From NCBI GenBank assembly GCA_019119745.1, contig DWWI01000037.1:1-13517 (forward strand): DNA of 13,517 nt, written 5' to 3'. The notes below the pieces were generated by a model. That model did no database searches. It had not been told where the DNA came from and saw nothing but the letters and a program-made list of their open reading frames with translations. Source of the stretch: Candidatus Mediterraneibacter gallistercoris. Its GTDB lineage: Bacteria > Bacillota_A > Clostridia > Lachnospirales > Lachnospiraceae. Position numbers and translations under genes: made by a program. Shown here piece after piece: positions 6,248 through 13,380 of this stretch; positions within the stretch are counted from its first letter, which is position 1, and every line of letters starts with the position of its first letter.

Positions 6248-9235
6248 TTACTGCAATTCTTTATATAATCTGAGTATCCCCTCATAATTTCCCCCATATA
6301 TAAAGTAATAATCAATCTGCCCTGTCCCCTCGGTATACAGATATGTCCCGTACACAGGCACATTGCAGCACATGACTGTCTCGTCCGCCGCGATTCCCAG
6401 TCCGTATCCGTACCCGGAGGCAATGAGAGGCATCCGCATAATTTTTCCGCCGAAGCTGATGTACCGTGCCTTGCTTTTGATGAGTTCGCGGTCCTCTGCA
6501 AGGATTCCTTTGACATAGAGTTTTTCTTCCCGGAGCCAGTCAAAATAATTCCATGTTCTTACGGGATCCCCCGGCTCGATCAGTCTTGGCAGCAGACGGG
6601 ATTCGGTCAGGAGTTTCCGCCCGTTTTTGTCGAGGAAACGGATGGCGCCGCTTCTTTTATCAATCTGTACTTTAAGTTCTGCTGTGGTAAGCTCTGCAAG
6701 AGATTTCCCTGCCTGGGCTGTCCATGCAGGCGCTTCTTCCGGGATATAGTTCCAGTAACCGGCAGCAGGCGCGCTTGAATTTCTGCCCCAAAACTGTACC
6801 CGGATAACGGAGTCATGCACAGGTGTCAGACGTAAGGTTCCGTCAGCGCTGATCAGGTCTAGAAATCGGCGGGTGCGTCTGATATTCCGGATCGATAAGT
6901 CACAAGCATGCCCGGCAGTTTCTTTTCCGAGTTTCAACAGATCTGCGTCCGGAATGGAACCGAACCGGAACGGAGAGGGATTGACGGGAAGGTCAGCGGC
7001 CTGTGCGGTTTTTAATATAGAACCTGATTTTTGTTCAGTCTTTGTGAGGTCCCGTTTTTCCACGCTGTGATCTGCCGTTACAGTCCCTATATTCTCAGAG
7101 CCTTGCAGCTGCAGCTGTTCTCTCTCCGGAGCCGGCTTCGCGATGAGATCGGTCAGATCTCCCGTATGCAGTACAGTCAGTTCATGTAGGGCACGTGTGG
7201 CTGCCACATACAGAAGCTTGACATATGCATCTTCTGCGGGATAGTTTTCAGAAGTCGGATTATAGAGGAGCACTGCGTCAAACTCAAGTCCTTTCGTGTA
7301 TTCTACAGGGAGCACCATAATTCCTGCCGTAAATTCGGCCGTCTCAGGATCTGTATCGGCAAGTGTCAATTCTGCACCGAGCAACTTTTTAACATATTCC
7401 GCTTCCGCATTATCCCGACAGATGACAGCAATCGTTTCACGGCCTTCTGTCTCCCACCGGCTGATTGTCTTTATGGCTTCGGCAGTCATGGAGTCTTTGT
7501 CTTTGCACTCTGTTATGGTTACCGGATTACCATGGCGCCGGATCGAATCTGCCGGGTAGACGGGAAAGCTGCCGTGCTTTAATATTTCGGCAGCAAAATT
7601 CGAGATTTCAACAGTGTTGCGGTAGCTTTTTTTCAGAACTCCGAATCCGTCCGGAATTCCTTTCAGCATCAGTGCTTTTAGATCCTCCCAGTCATTCAGA
7701 CCATAGCCGTAATGAATGTTCTGTGACACATCGCCCATGATCGTGTAGGTACAGCCGCGAAGACAGTAGTACAGGGAGGCATACGCCGTCATGCCGAAAT
7801 CCTGCGCCTCATCGATGATCACATGGCTCGCCTCGCGGATGCCGTCTATTTCCTTGATCCGCTTATACAGATACGCCAGCGCGGCAAGGTCATACAGGTC
7901 AAATGACTCTCCGGGATCGGGAACTGTCTTTCCATTTGCGGCTTGAACCTTGAGAAAATCTTTGTATACCTCGAAAATGGATCCTTTCCACACATTTCCT
8001 CCGAAATGCCGTCTGTATTTCCGGAACAGTTCTTTCCGCACGTCCGGCGGATATGCGATATCTTTGCCGGTAATCTCATTTTCCAGTTTTGATATAAGGA
8101 TCGAGTTGAGCAGATTGATCTTACCTTGCATAGATAGGAGGGGATTGTTGTTCAGGCAGTTTGTAACAGTTCTTTTTTTCATGAGCAGGACGCCGTTTTC
8201 AAGAATAATATCTTCTGCGGGAATAGTCTCCATTTCCATCTTTTCACAATATTTTTCAAGGTCGTGGAACCAGTCATAGCTGCCTTTGATCCGGACGGCA
8301 TCTTCCTCTTTTCCGATACGGCGGATGCTGTAAGCCTGTGGATCCCAGTCCTCGTAGAGCAGGCGCACGAAGAGCTGCTCCATTGTCATCTGGGATACCC
8401 CGTACACATCCAGATCCGGGAGCACACTGGTAATATAATTCAGAAGAATCCGGTTGCTTCCGATAATATAGAAGTCCTCAGGACGGAAATCTTCTTCATA
8501 GTTATATAAAATATAAGAAATGCGGTGCATTGCCACAGTTGTCTTCCCCGAACCGGCAACTCCCTGTACGATCAGGTTCATTTTCGGGGAACGTCTGATT
8601 ACCGCGTTCTGTTCTTTCTGGATCGTGGCAATGATCTCACCCAGAACGGTACTTTTGTTTCTGGCAAGATATTTGGTCAGGAGTTCATCATTTGCAACTA
8701 CATCTGAATCATAGAAGTCAAGAAGCCGGTCGTCTGCAATTTCATAGGTCCGCTTGCGCTTCAGGTCGATCTCACAGCTGCCCTCGTTCTTTACAGTGTA
8801 ACTGCAATGTCCTGCCGTGTTTTCATAATAGACAGAAGCAACAGGAGCGCGCCAGTCTATGACAGCAGGTTCGGAACTGTTTTCAGAAATCCCCACACGC
8901 CCTATATAATAGGATTCCGCGCAGGGAAGCTTCGGATCTCGGAAATCAATCCTTCCGAAATACGGTTTTTCCCTCGCTTTTCTGCACCGGATGAGATCTC
9001 TTTGATTCTCCCTTAACTGGGACTGCGTGTTGTGGAAGAGCGAGAGGGCTTCCTTGTCCTTTGTCCCGTAAGTTTCCATCAGTTCATGCAGCTCATCGGA
9101 TAACTGTGCGCCGCTTTTTTCCGTCTTCTCAAGATTGGCCTGCGCAATCCCGATAATTCTGGAAAGCTGCGCCTCCTCGGCTTCCCTGCTCAGTCCCGGA
9201 ACAGGGCGGGATACTTTTGTCTTTTGCCGGTCCAC
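6248..9235 (-). CDS. helD: HelD-type RNA polymerase recycling ATPase fused to a GH31-like N-terminal domain
   Basis: A 995-aa cytoplasmic protein. Residues 1-~705 are a full HelD: an N-terminal coiled-coil (~15-90), the family segments PYFGRIDF (91-98), YYIGRVGI (109-116) and VIDWRAPVASVYYE (125-138), Walker A GVAGSGKT (225-232), Walker B VIIDEAQD (472-479), GDVSQN (501-506), SYRN (537-540), EYTKGLEFD (645-653) and YVAATRA (676-682). HelD uses ATP to pull stalled RNA polymerase off DNA. Bacillus HelD is ~770 aa. Here a linker leads to ~235 extra residues (~760-995) that read like the galactose-mutarotase-like N-terminal sandwich of GH31 enzymes: LRLTPVHDSVIRVQF, AELKVQIDKRSGAIRFLDKNG, YGYGLGIA, and IDYYFIYGGNYEGILRLYKEL, stopping where the GH31 barrel would begin. 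No barrel or catalytic Asp is present. The start is GTG 9235 with GAGAGGTG 7-10 nt upstream. It is a single-gene unit. Confidence 0.9.
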   Translation of the reverse strand: MDRQKTKVSRPVPGLSREAEEAQLSRIIGIAQANLEKTEKSGAQLSDELHELMETYGTKDKEALSLFHNTQSQLRENQRDLIRCRKAREKPYFGRIDFRDPKLPCAESYYIGRVGISENSSEPAVIDWRAPVASVYYENTAGHCSYTVKNEGSCEIDLKRKRTYEIADDRLLDFYDSDVVANDELLTKYLARNKSTVLGEIIATIQKEQNAVIRRSPKMNLIVQGVAGSGKTTVAMHRISYILYNYEEDFRPEDFYIIGSNRILLNYITSVLPDLDVYGVSQMTMEQLFVRLLYEDWDPQAYSIRRIGKEEDAVRIKGSYDWFHDLEKYCEKMEMETIPAEDIILENGVLLMKKRTVTNCLNNNPLLSMQGKINLLNSILISKLENEITGKDIAYPPDVRKELFRKYRRHFGGNVWKGSIFEVYKDFLKVQAANGKTVPDPGESFDLYDLAALAYLYKRIKEIDGIREASHVIIDEAQDFGMTAYASLYYCLRGCTYTIMGDVSQNIHYGYGLNDWEDLKALMLKGIPDGFGVLKKSYRNTVEISNFAAEILKHGSFPVYPADSIRRHGNPVTITECKDKDSMTAEAIKTISRWETEGRETIAVICRDNAEAEYVKKLLGAELTLADTDPETAEFTAGIMVLPVEYTKGLEFDAVLLYNPTSENYPAEDAYVKLLYVAATRALHELTVLHTGDLTDLIAKPAPEREQLQLQGSENIGTVTADHSVEKRDLTKTEQKSGSILKTAQAADLPVNPSPFRFGSIPDADLLKLGKETAGHACDLSIRNIRRTRRFLDLISADGTLRLTPVHDSVIRVQFWGRNSSAPAAGYWNYIPEEAPAWTAQAGKSLAELTTAELKVQIDKRSGAIRFLDKNGRKLLTESRLLPRLIEPGDPVRTWNYFDWLREEKLYVKGILAEDRELIKSKARYISFGGKIMRMPLIASGYGYGLGIAADETVMCCNVPVYGTYLYTEGTGQIDYYFIYGGNYEGILRLYKELQ

Positions 9236-9298
9236 TGAAATTCACCTCTCTTTCCCGTTGTTCTGTCACTATTGGTGCGATAGATATGCCTACTGCGT

Positions 9299-9326
9299 AA
9301 TATAACATTTTTCTGCATAATTTCAA
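9299..9326 (-). promoter_or_regulatory. Promoter of the helD fusion gene
   Basis: On the minus strand: TTGAAA (9326-9321), a 16-bp spacer and TATATT (9304-9299) preceded by TG one base before (extended -10). It predicts a ~55-nt leader to the GTG start. Confidence 0.65.
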
Positions 9327-9351
9327 AGATTTATATTAGATTAATGGAAAC

Positions 9352-9380
9352 TTGACTTCACCAGATGCATATGCTATATT
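9352..9380 (+). promoter_or_regulatory. Promoter of the antisense RNA of the toxin module
   Basis: TTGACT (9352-9357), a 17-bp spacer and TATATT (9375-9380) with an extended -10 (TGC just before it). This is one of the strongest promoters in the window, and no open reading frame lies between it and the terminator at 9425-9454. Confidence 0.8.
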
Positions 9381-9391
9381 GGCGTTAGGCA

Positions 9392-9418
9392 AGTGATATT
9401 GCGGTGTCATATGTACAC
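9392..9418 (+). repeat. Direct repeats DRa/DRb, antisense RNA copy
   Basis: AGTGATATT (9392-9400) and CATATGTACAC (9408-9418), 7 nt apart. Both recur exactly and in the same order in the toxin gene at 9538-9568, where the spacing is 11 nt. Confidence 0.85.
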
Positions 9419-9424
9419 AATTCG

Positions 9425-9454
9425 AAAACCCCGGAGCGGCAACTCCGGGGTTTT
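9425..9454. terminator. Bidirectional terminator shared by the peptide gene and the antisense RNA
   Basis: A perfect 12-bp stem, AAAACCCCGGAG (9425-9436) with CTCCGGGGTTTT (9443-9454), around a 6-nt loop. It ends in TTTT on both strands. It begins 7 nt beyond the peptide stop codon on the minus strand. Both convergent transcripts include it, giving 30 nt of full complementarity. Confidence 0.92.
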
Positions 9455-9461
9455 CTTTTGG

Positions 9462-9560
9462 CTAGTTGTCATTGTCATTACCGTCTAACCATTTGATGAT
9501 ATAATGGCAAATTATACCACCCATGACGGCAACCAGTAGTGATATTACAGCGTCTGGCAT
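9462..9560 (-). CDS. 32-aa membrane peptide, candidate Fst-like type I toxin
   Basis: Encodes a 32-residue peptide: short N-terminus MPDA, a hydrophobic helix at ~5-22 (VISLLVAVMGGIICHYII), then KWLD (23-26) and a polar, acidic tail GNDNDN. Fst of plasmid pAD1 has the same plan and length: one membrane helix, a V/WLD-type motif and an acidic tail. Fst-like peptides damage the cell membrane when their mRNA is translated. Ours lacks the mid-helix proline of many members. The start is fixed by AAAGGGGGTG, which differs from the perfect anti-SD complement by one wobble-compatible base, 5 nt before the ATG. A longer reading to a TTG at 9650 would run through the gene's own promoter. The stop TAG is 7 nt from a strong shared terminator. 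Translation is probably blocked by the antisense RNA from 9387 and by a hairpin at 9565-9594. Confidence 0.78.
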   Translation of the reverse strand: MPDAVISLLVAVMGGIICHYIIKWLDGNDNDN

Positions 9561-9568
9561 ATGTACAC
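9538..9568 (-). repeat. Direct repeats DRa/DRb, toxin gene copy
   Basis: The plus-strand bases AGTGATATT (9538-9546) and CATATGTACAC (9558-9568) lie across codons 5-8 and the start codon/SD edge of the peptide gene. Because the other copy is transcribed from the opposite direction, the repeats create RNA-RNA complementarity in trans. Confidence 0.85.
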
Positions 9569-9594
9569 CCCCTTTCCGTTGCCGGATTGGGTAT
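9565..9594 (-). promoter_or_regulatory. SD-sequestering hairpin in the toxin mRNA leader
   Basis: In the minus-strand RNA, AUACCC (9594-9589) can pair with GGGUGU (9570-9565), which is part of the Shine-Dalgarno sequence. Inside it, UCCG (9586-9583) pairs with CGGA (9578-9575) around a GCAA tetraloop. This would hide the SD in the free mRNA, comparable to the upstream helix of Fst RNA I. Hand-folded only. Confidence 0.55.
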
Positions 9595-9606
9595 GACAAC
9601 ATCAAT

Positions 9607-9635
9607 AGTGTACCATTAACTTTTGGCGATAACAA
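9607..9635 (-). promoter_or_regulatory. Promoter of the toxin mRNA
   Basis: On the minus strand: TTGTTA (9635-9630), a 17-bp spacer and TACACT (9612-9607) with TG one base upstream (extended -10). The predicted start near 9600 gives a ~175-nt mRNA ending at the shared terminator. Confidence 0.6.
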
Positions 9636-9655
9636 TAACATAAATTGCAAAGGGC

Positions 9656-9684
9656 TTGACGAACCGGGAGATTCTTCTTATAAT
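9656..9684 (+). promoter_or_regulatory. Promoter of the ileS T-box leader
   Basis: TTGACG (9656-9661), a 17-bp spacer and TATAAT (9679-9684). It is divergent from the toxin promoter, with about 20 bp between the two -35 boxes. Confidence 0.88.
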
Positions 9685-9690
9685 TACCTT

Positions 9691-10025
9691 TGAATGAATT
9701 TCAACAGCAAAGGTTATGACGGAGACAGTAGGTTTTATCCGAACATCCCAGCGAGCCGGGAACGGTGCGAGCCCGGTATCAGTAGAATAGTTCCGAAGAT
9801 CACTCCCGAACCGCAGCCCCCAAAGCCTACGGAAGATACAGACAGCATGAGAGAGTAAGGGCTGACGCGGATCCCGCGTTAGAGGATACCATATGCGAAC
9901 TGAATTGCTTTTACCACAGAATCAGACAGTGTGTATACGGGAGAAGGAAGTTCAAGTATGTTGTAACAGGTGGTTAAAACGAGAGAGATGGCTTTCGTCC
10001 TTTTGCAGGACGGGAGCCTTTTTTT
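9691..10025 (+). promoter_or_regulatory. T-box leader, isoleucine-specific, controlling ileS
   Basis: A leader RNA that senses uncharged tRNA-Ile and switches between termination and readthrough. Stem I base: GTAGG (9728-9732) with CCTAC (9826-9830). The distal part is CCGGGAACGGTGCGAGCCCGG-like, with the conserved GGTG loop near 9764-9767, preceded by the AGCGAG turn. The specifier segment GAAGATCACTCC (9795-9806) displays ATC (9799-9801), an Ile codon, followed by the usual purine. A mid-leader hairpin ACGCGG-ATC-CCGCGT lies near 9865-9880. The T-box bulge GGTGGTT (9969-9975) offers UGGU to pair with the ACCA end of tRNA-Ile. The core is divergent (GGUUAAAACGA rather than GGUACCGCG). A terminator follows at 9990-10025. 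The specifier agrees with the downstream gene. Confidence 0.92.
9990..10025 (+). terminator. T-box regulated intrinsic terminator
   Basis: An 11-bp stem (9990-10000 with 10008-10018, two U-G pairs), loop TTTTGCA, then seven T (10019-10025). The CGTCC of its left arm can instead join the ACGA beside the T-box bulge as the antiterminator. Confidence 0.88.
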
Positions 10026-10060
10026 CTCCCGGTTTTGATTCAAAGCCCCGTTCTGGACAG

Positions 10061-10197
10061 GTCTGACGCAACTATGTGTCGATTAAGGACCGTAAAGGAG
10101 CGCCGGCCCTTAGGCTGCGTTTTTTGCAGCCTTATGTGCCGATGCGTTCCGTCCTGAGCGAGAGCGCGTCCGCAATCGACACATAGCTGCGGCGGAC
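10061..10197 (+). other. Highly self-complementary element between the T-box terminator and ileS
   Basis: Outer arms CTATGTGTCGATT (10072-10084) and AATCGACACATAG (10174-10186) pair perfectly over 13 bp and extend through CGCA/TGCG (10067-10070, 10188-10191) and GTC/GAC. Inside, nested pairs continue inward: AGGAC/GTCCT (10086-10090, 10151-10155), GGAGCG/CGTTCC (10098-10103, 10145-10150), CGGC/GCCG (10104-10107, 10138-10141), and AGGCTGC/GCAGCCT (10112-10118, 10126-10132). The result is a long branched hairpin of ~137 nt. It encodes no protein. It could be a miniature mobile palindrome inserted in the leader, or a second regulatory RNA. Confidence 0.7.
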
Positions 10198-10220
10198 CAG
10201 AGACAGAAAGGAAAATCAAT

Positions 10221-13200
10221 ATGTACAAGAAAGTTCCCACAGATATGAATTTTGTCGGCCGTGAGAAGGAAGTCGAGAAATTCTGGGACGAGAACCACAT
10301 CTTCGAGAAGAGCATCGAAGAGCGTGAGGGATGTCCGGAATATATCTTCTACGACGGACCGCCGACCGCAAATGGAAAACCGCACATCGGACATGTGCTC
10401 ACCCGTGTCATCAAGGATATGATCCCGAGATACCGCACGATGAAGGGCTATATGGTTCCGAGAAAAGCCGGCTGGGATACCCACGGTCTTCCGGTAGAGC
10501 TGGAAGTGGAGAAATCCCTCGGCCTCGACGGCAAGGATCAGATCGAGGAATACGGTCTGGAGCCGTTTATCAAAAAATGTAAAGAAAGCGTCTGGAAATA
10601 CAAAGGGATGTGGGAGGATTTCTCCGCTACCGTCGGTTTCTGGGCTGATATGGAGCATCCTTATGTAACATACCACAATACATTTATCGAGTCTGAGTGG
10701 TGGGCGCTGAAACAGATCTGGGACAAAGGCCTGCTCTACAAGGGCTTTAAGATCGTTCCCTACTGCCCGCGCTGCGGTACGCCGCTGTCCGCACAGGAAG
10801 TAGCTCAGGGCTACAAGGATGTGAAAGAGCGCTCCGCAGTTGTAAGATTTAAAGTAAAGGACGAGGATGCATATATCCTTGCATGGACGACCACCCCGTG
10901 GACACTGCCGTCCAACCTCGCACTCTGTGTAAACCCGAACGAGGATTACGCGAAAGTAAAGGCAGCAGACGGATACACCTATTATATGGCGTGCGCTCTT
11001 CTTGATACAGTTCTTGGAAGGCTGGCAGAGGAAGGAAAGCCGGAATATGAGATCCTTGAGACATACAAAGGTACAGATCTCGAGGGCAAAGAGTACGAGC
11101 CGCTCTACCAGTGTGCCGCAGACGCTGCTGCAAAACAGAACAAGAAAGCATTCTATGTGACATGTGACACATATGTTACCTTGACGGATGGTACCGGAGT
11201 CGTACACATCGCGCCGGCATTCGGTGAAGATGATGCGAATGTGGGAAGAAAATATGATCTTCCGTTCGTACAGCTTGTAGATGAAAAAGGAAACATGGCG
11301 GAGTCCACTCCGTTCGCAGGGCTGTTTGTAAAGAAAGCAGATCCGGAAGTATTAAAGAATCTGGATGGCAGAGGACTTCTCTTCGACGCACCGAAGTTCG
11401 AGCACAGCTATCCTCACTGCTGGAGATGTGACACACCGCTGATCTACTACGCGCGCGAGTCATGGTTCATCAAGATGACAGCGGTACGCGATGACCTGAT
11501 CGCAAACAATAACACGATCAACTGGATTCCGGAGAGCATCGGAAAAGGACGTTTCGGCGACTGGATCGAGAACGTTCAGGACTGGGGCATCAGCCGTAAC
11601 CGTTACTGGGGTACTCCGCTCAATATCTGGGAGTGTGAGTGCGGACACATGCACTCCATCGGAAGTATTGCAGAGCTGAAGGAAATGTCCGACAACTGTC
11701 CGGACGACATTGAGCTGCACCGTCCGTACATCGACGCAGTGACCATCAAGTGTCCGAAGTGCGGCAAAGAGATGCACCGTGTGCCGGAAGTGATTGACTG
11801 CTGGTTTGACAGCGGTTCCATGCCGTTTGCACAGCACCATTATCCGTTTGAGAATCAGGAGCTGTTCGAGCAGCAGTTCCCGGCAGACTTTATTTCCGAG
11901 GCAGTGGACCAGACAAGAGGATGGTTCTACTCCCTGCTTGCGATCTCCACGCTGATCTTCAACAAGGCTCCTTACAAGAACGTTATTGTCCTCGGACACG
12001 TTCAGGATGAGAACGGACAGAAGATGAGCAAGTCCAAGGGCAATGCGGTGGATCCGTTCGACGCTCTTGAGAAATACGGCGCTGACGCGATCCGCTGGTA
12101 CTTCTACATCAACAGCGCACCGTGGCTGCCTAACCGTTTCCACGGTAAAGCCGTGACAGAAGGACAGAGAAAATTCATGGGAACTCTGTGGAATACCTAT
12201 GCATTCTTTGTTCTCTATGCGAATATCGATAATTTTGACGCGACAAAATATACACTGGAATACGATAAACTTACTGTAATGGATAAATGGCTTCTGTCCA
12301 AAATGAACACCATGGTGAAAGATGTAGATAACAATCTGGCGAACTACCGTATTCCGGAGGCGGCACGTGCCCTTCAGGAGTTTGTGGACGACATGAGCAA
12401 CTGGTATGTAAGAAGAAGCCGTGAGCGTTTCTGGGCAAAGGGCATGGAGCAGGATAAGATCAATGCATACATGACACTGTATACAGCGCTTGTGACCGTA
12501 TCCAAGGCGGCTGCCCCGATGATTCCGTTCATGACAGAGGAAATCTATCAGAACCTTGTCCGCAGCATTGACAAGGATGCACCGGAAAGTATCCACCTGT
12601 GCCTGTTCCCGAAGGTGAATGAGGATCAGATCGATCCGGAGCTGGAGCAGAACATGGACAATGTCCTGAAGCTTGTCGTTATGGGACGTGCCTGCAGAAA
12701 CACATCCAATATCAAGAACCGTCAGCCGATCGGTCAGATGTTTGTGAAAGCCGCGTTTACCCTGCCTGAGTTCTATCAGGAGATCGTGGCAGACGAGCTG
12801 AATGTGAAGAATGTTAAATTTACGGAAGATGTAAGAGACTTTACTTCATACAATTTTAAACCTCAGTTAAAGACAGTGGGCCCGAAATATGGTAAAATGT
12901 TAGGTGGCATTAAGGCTGCCCTTGACTCTGTGGACGGCAACGCTGCAATGGATGAGGTCAATGAGACAGGAGCTCTTAAGCTCGATGTGAATGGTCAGGA
13001 GATCACACTGTTCCGCGAGGATCTGCTGATCGAGACCGCACAGATCGAAGGGTATGTATCAGAAAATGACAACGGAATTACCGTAGTCCTCGATACAAAT
13101 CTGACGCCGGAGCTCTTGGAGGAAGGATTCGTCCGTGAGATCATCAGCAAGGTACAGACCATGAGAAAAGAGGCAGACTTTGAAGTGATGGACCGTATCC

Positions 13201-13376
13201 GCGTAACTTATGACGGCAGTGACAAGGCAGAGACGATCTTCGCAAAATATGCCGATGAGATCGCCGGGGAAGTGCTCGCCAATGAAGTGGCGAAGGCAGA
13301 GCCGGCAGGCTATGTAAAGGAGTGGAAGATCAACGGTGAAGCAGTTACAATGGGTGTGGAAAAGGAAGGAAAATAA
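10221..13376 (+). CDS. ileS: Isoleucyl-tRNA synthetase (type 2 IleRS)
   Basis: A 1051-aa class I aminoacyl-tRNA synthetase that charges tRNA-Ile. HIGH is at 55-58 (NGKPHIGHVLTR) and KMSKS at 601-605. The CP1 editing domain lies between, with WTTTPWTLPSN (222-232) and GVVHIAPAFGEDD (326-338), which remove mischarged Val. Cysteine pairs at 182/185, 400/403, 472/474 and 511/514 look like zinc knuckles. DMSNWYVRRSRERFW (~395 after the KMSKS-side start of the anticodon domain) is the usual anticodon-binding signature. The length and the long C-terminal region fit the eukaryote-like type 2 enzymes, a class often less sensitive to mupirocin; the resistance point is family knowledge, not seen here. 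The start is the ATG after AAAGGAAA. The gene is controlled by the isoleucine T-box upstream and is followed after 4 nt by glgP. Confidence 0.97.
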   Translation: MYKKVPTDMNFVGREKEVEKFWDENHIFEKSIEEREGCPEYIFYDGPPTANGKPHIGHVLTRVIKDMIPRYRTMKGYMVPRKAGWDTHGLPVELEVEKSLGLDGKDQIEEYGLEPFIKKCKESVWKYKGMWEDFSATVGFWADMEHPYVTYHNTFIESEWWALKQIWDKGLLYKGFKIVPYCPRCGTPLSAQEVAQGYKDVKERSAVVRFKVKDEDAYILAWTTTPWTLPSNLALCVNPNEDYAKVKAADGYTYYMACALLDTVLGRLAEEGKPEYEILETYKGTDLEGKEYEPLYQCAADAAAKQNKKAFYVTCDTYVTLTDGTGVVHIAPAFGEDDANVGRKYDLPFVQLVDEKGNMAESTPFAGLFVKKADPEVLKNLDGRGLLFDAPKFEHSYPHCWRCDTPLIYYARESWFIKMTAVRDDLIANNNTINWIPESIGKGRFGDWIENVQDWGISRNRYWGTPLNIWECECGHMHSIGSIAELKEMSDNCPDDIELHRPYIDAVTIKCPKCGKEMHRVPEVIDCWFDSGSMPFAQHHYPFENQELFEQQFPADFISEAVDQTRGWFYSLLAISTLIFNKAPYKNVIVLGHVQDENGQKMSKSKGNAVDPFDALEKYGADAIRWYFYINSAPWLPNRFHGKAVTEGQRKFMGTLWNTYAFFVLYANIDNFDATKYTLEYDKLTVMDKWLLSKMNTMVKDVDNNLANYRIPEAARALQEFVDDMSNWYVRRSRERFWAKGMEQDKINAYMTLYTALVTVSKAAAPMIPFMTEEIYQNLVRSIDKDAPESIHLCLFPKVNEDQIDPELEQNMDNVLKLVVMGRACRNTSNIKNRQPIGQMFVKAAFTLPEFYQEIVADELNVKNVKFTEDVRDFTSYNFKPQLKTVGPKYGKMLGGIKAALDSVDGNAAMDEVNETGALKLDVNGQEITLFREDLLIETAQIEGYVSENDNGITVVLDTNLTPELLEEGFVREIISKVQTMRKEADFEVMDRIRVTYDGSDKAETIFAKYADEIAGEVLANEVAKAEPAGYVKEWKINGEAVTMGVEKEGK

Positions 13377-13380
13377 TACA

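Larger units (their letters stand above)
9387..9455 (+). ncRNA. Candidate antitoxin RNA (RNA II-like), ~70 nt
   Basis: Expected transcript from the promoter at 9352-9380 to the terminator at 9425-9454. It contains no credible reading frame. It carries AGTGATATT (9392-9400) and CATATGTACAC (9408-9418), which are identical to plus-strand bases 9538-9546 and 9558-9568 inside the oppositely transcribed peptide gene. The RNA is therefore complementary to the peptide mRNA at its start codon, at codons 5-8, and along the shared terminator. GCAA/TTGC and GTGT/ACAC can present both segments in small hairpins. The antitoxin role is inferred from this geometry, which matches RNA II of the pAD1 par locus. 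Confidence 0.75.

Noticed and set aside
9462..9650. 62-aa longer reading of the toxin peptide from a TTG
   Set aside because: It would start upstream of the mapped -10/-35 pair and has no ribosome binding site; the inner ATG at 9560 has a near-perfect one.
10110..12596. Long minus-strand reading frames (365 and 378 codons) opposite ileS
   Set aside because: They lie antisense to a clearly functional synthetase, have no recognisable domains and no ribosome binding sites, and arise from its codon bias.
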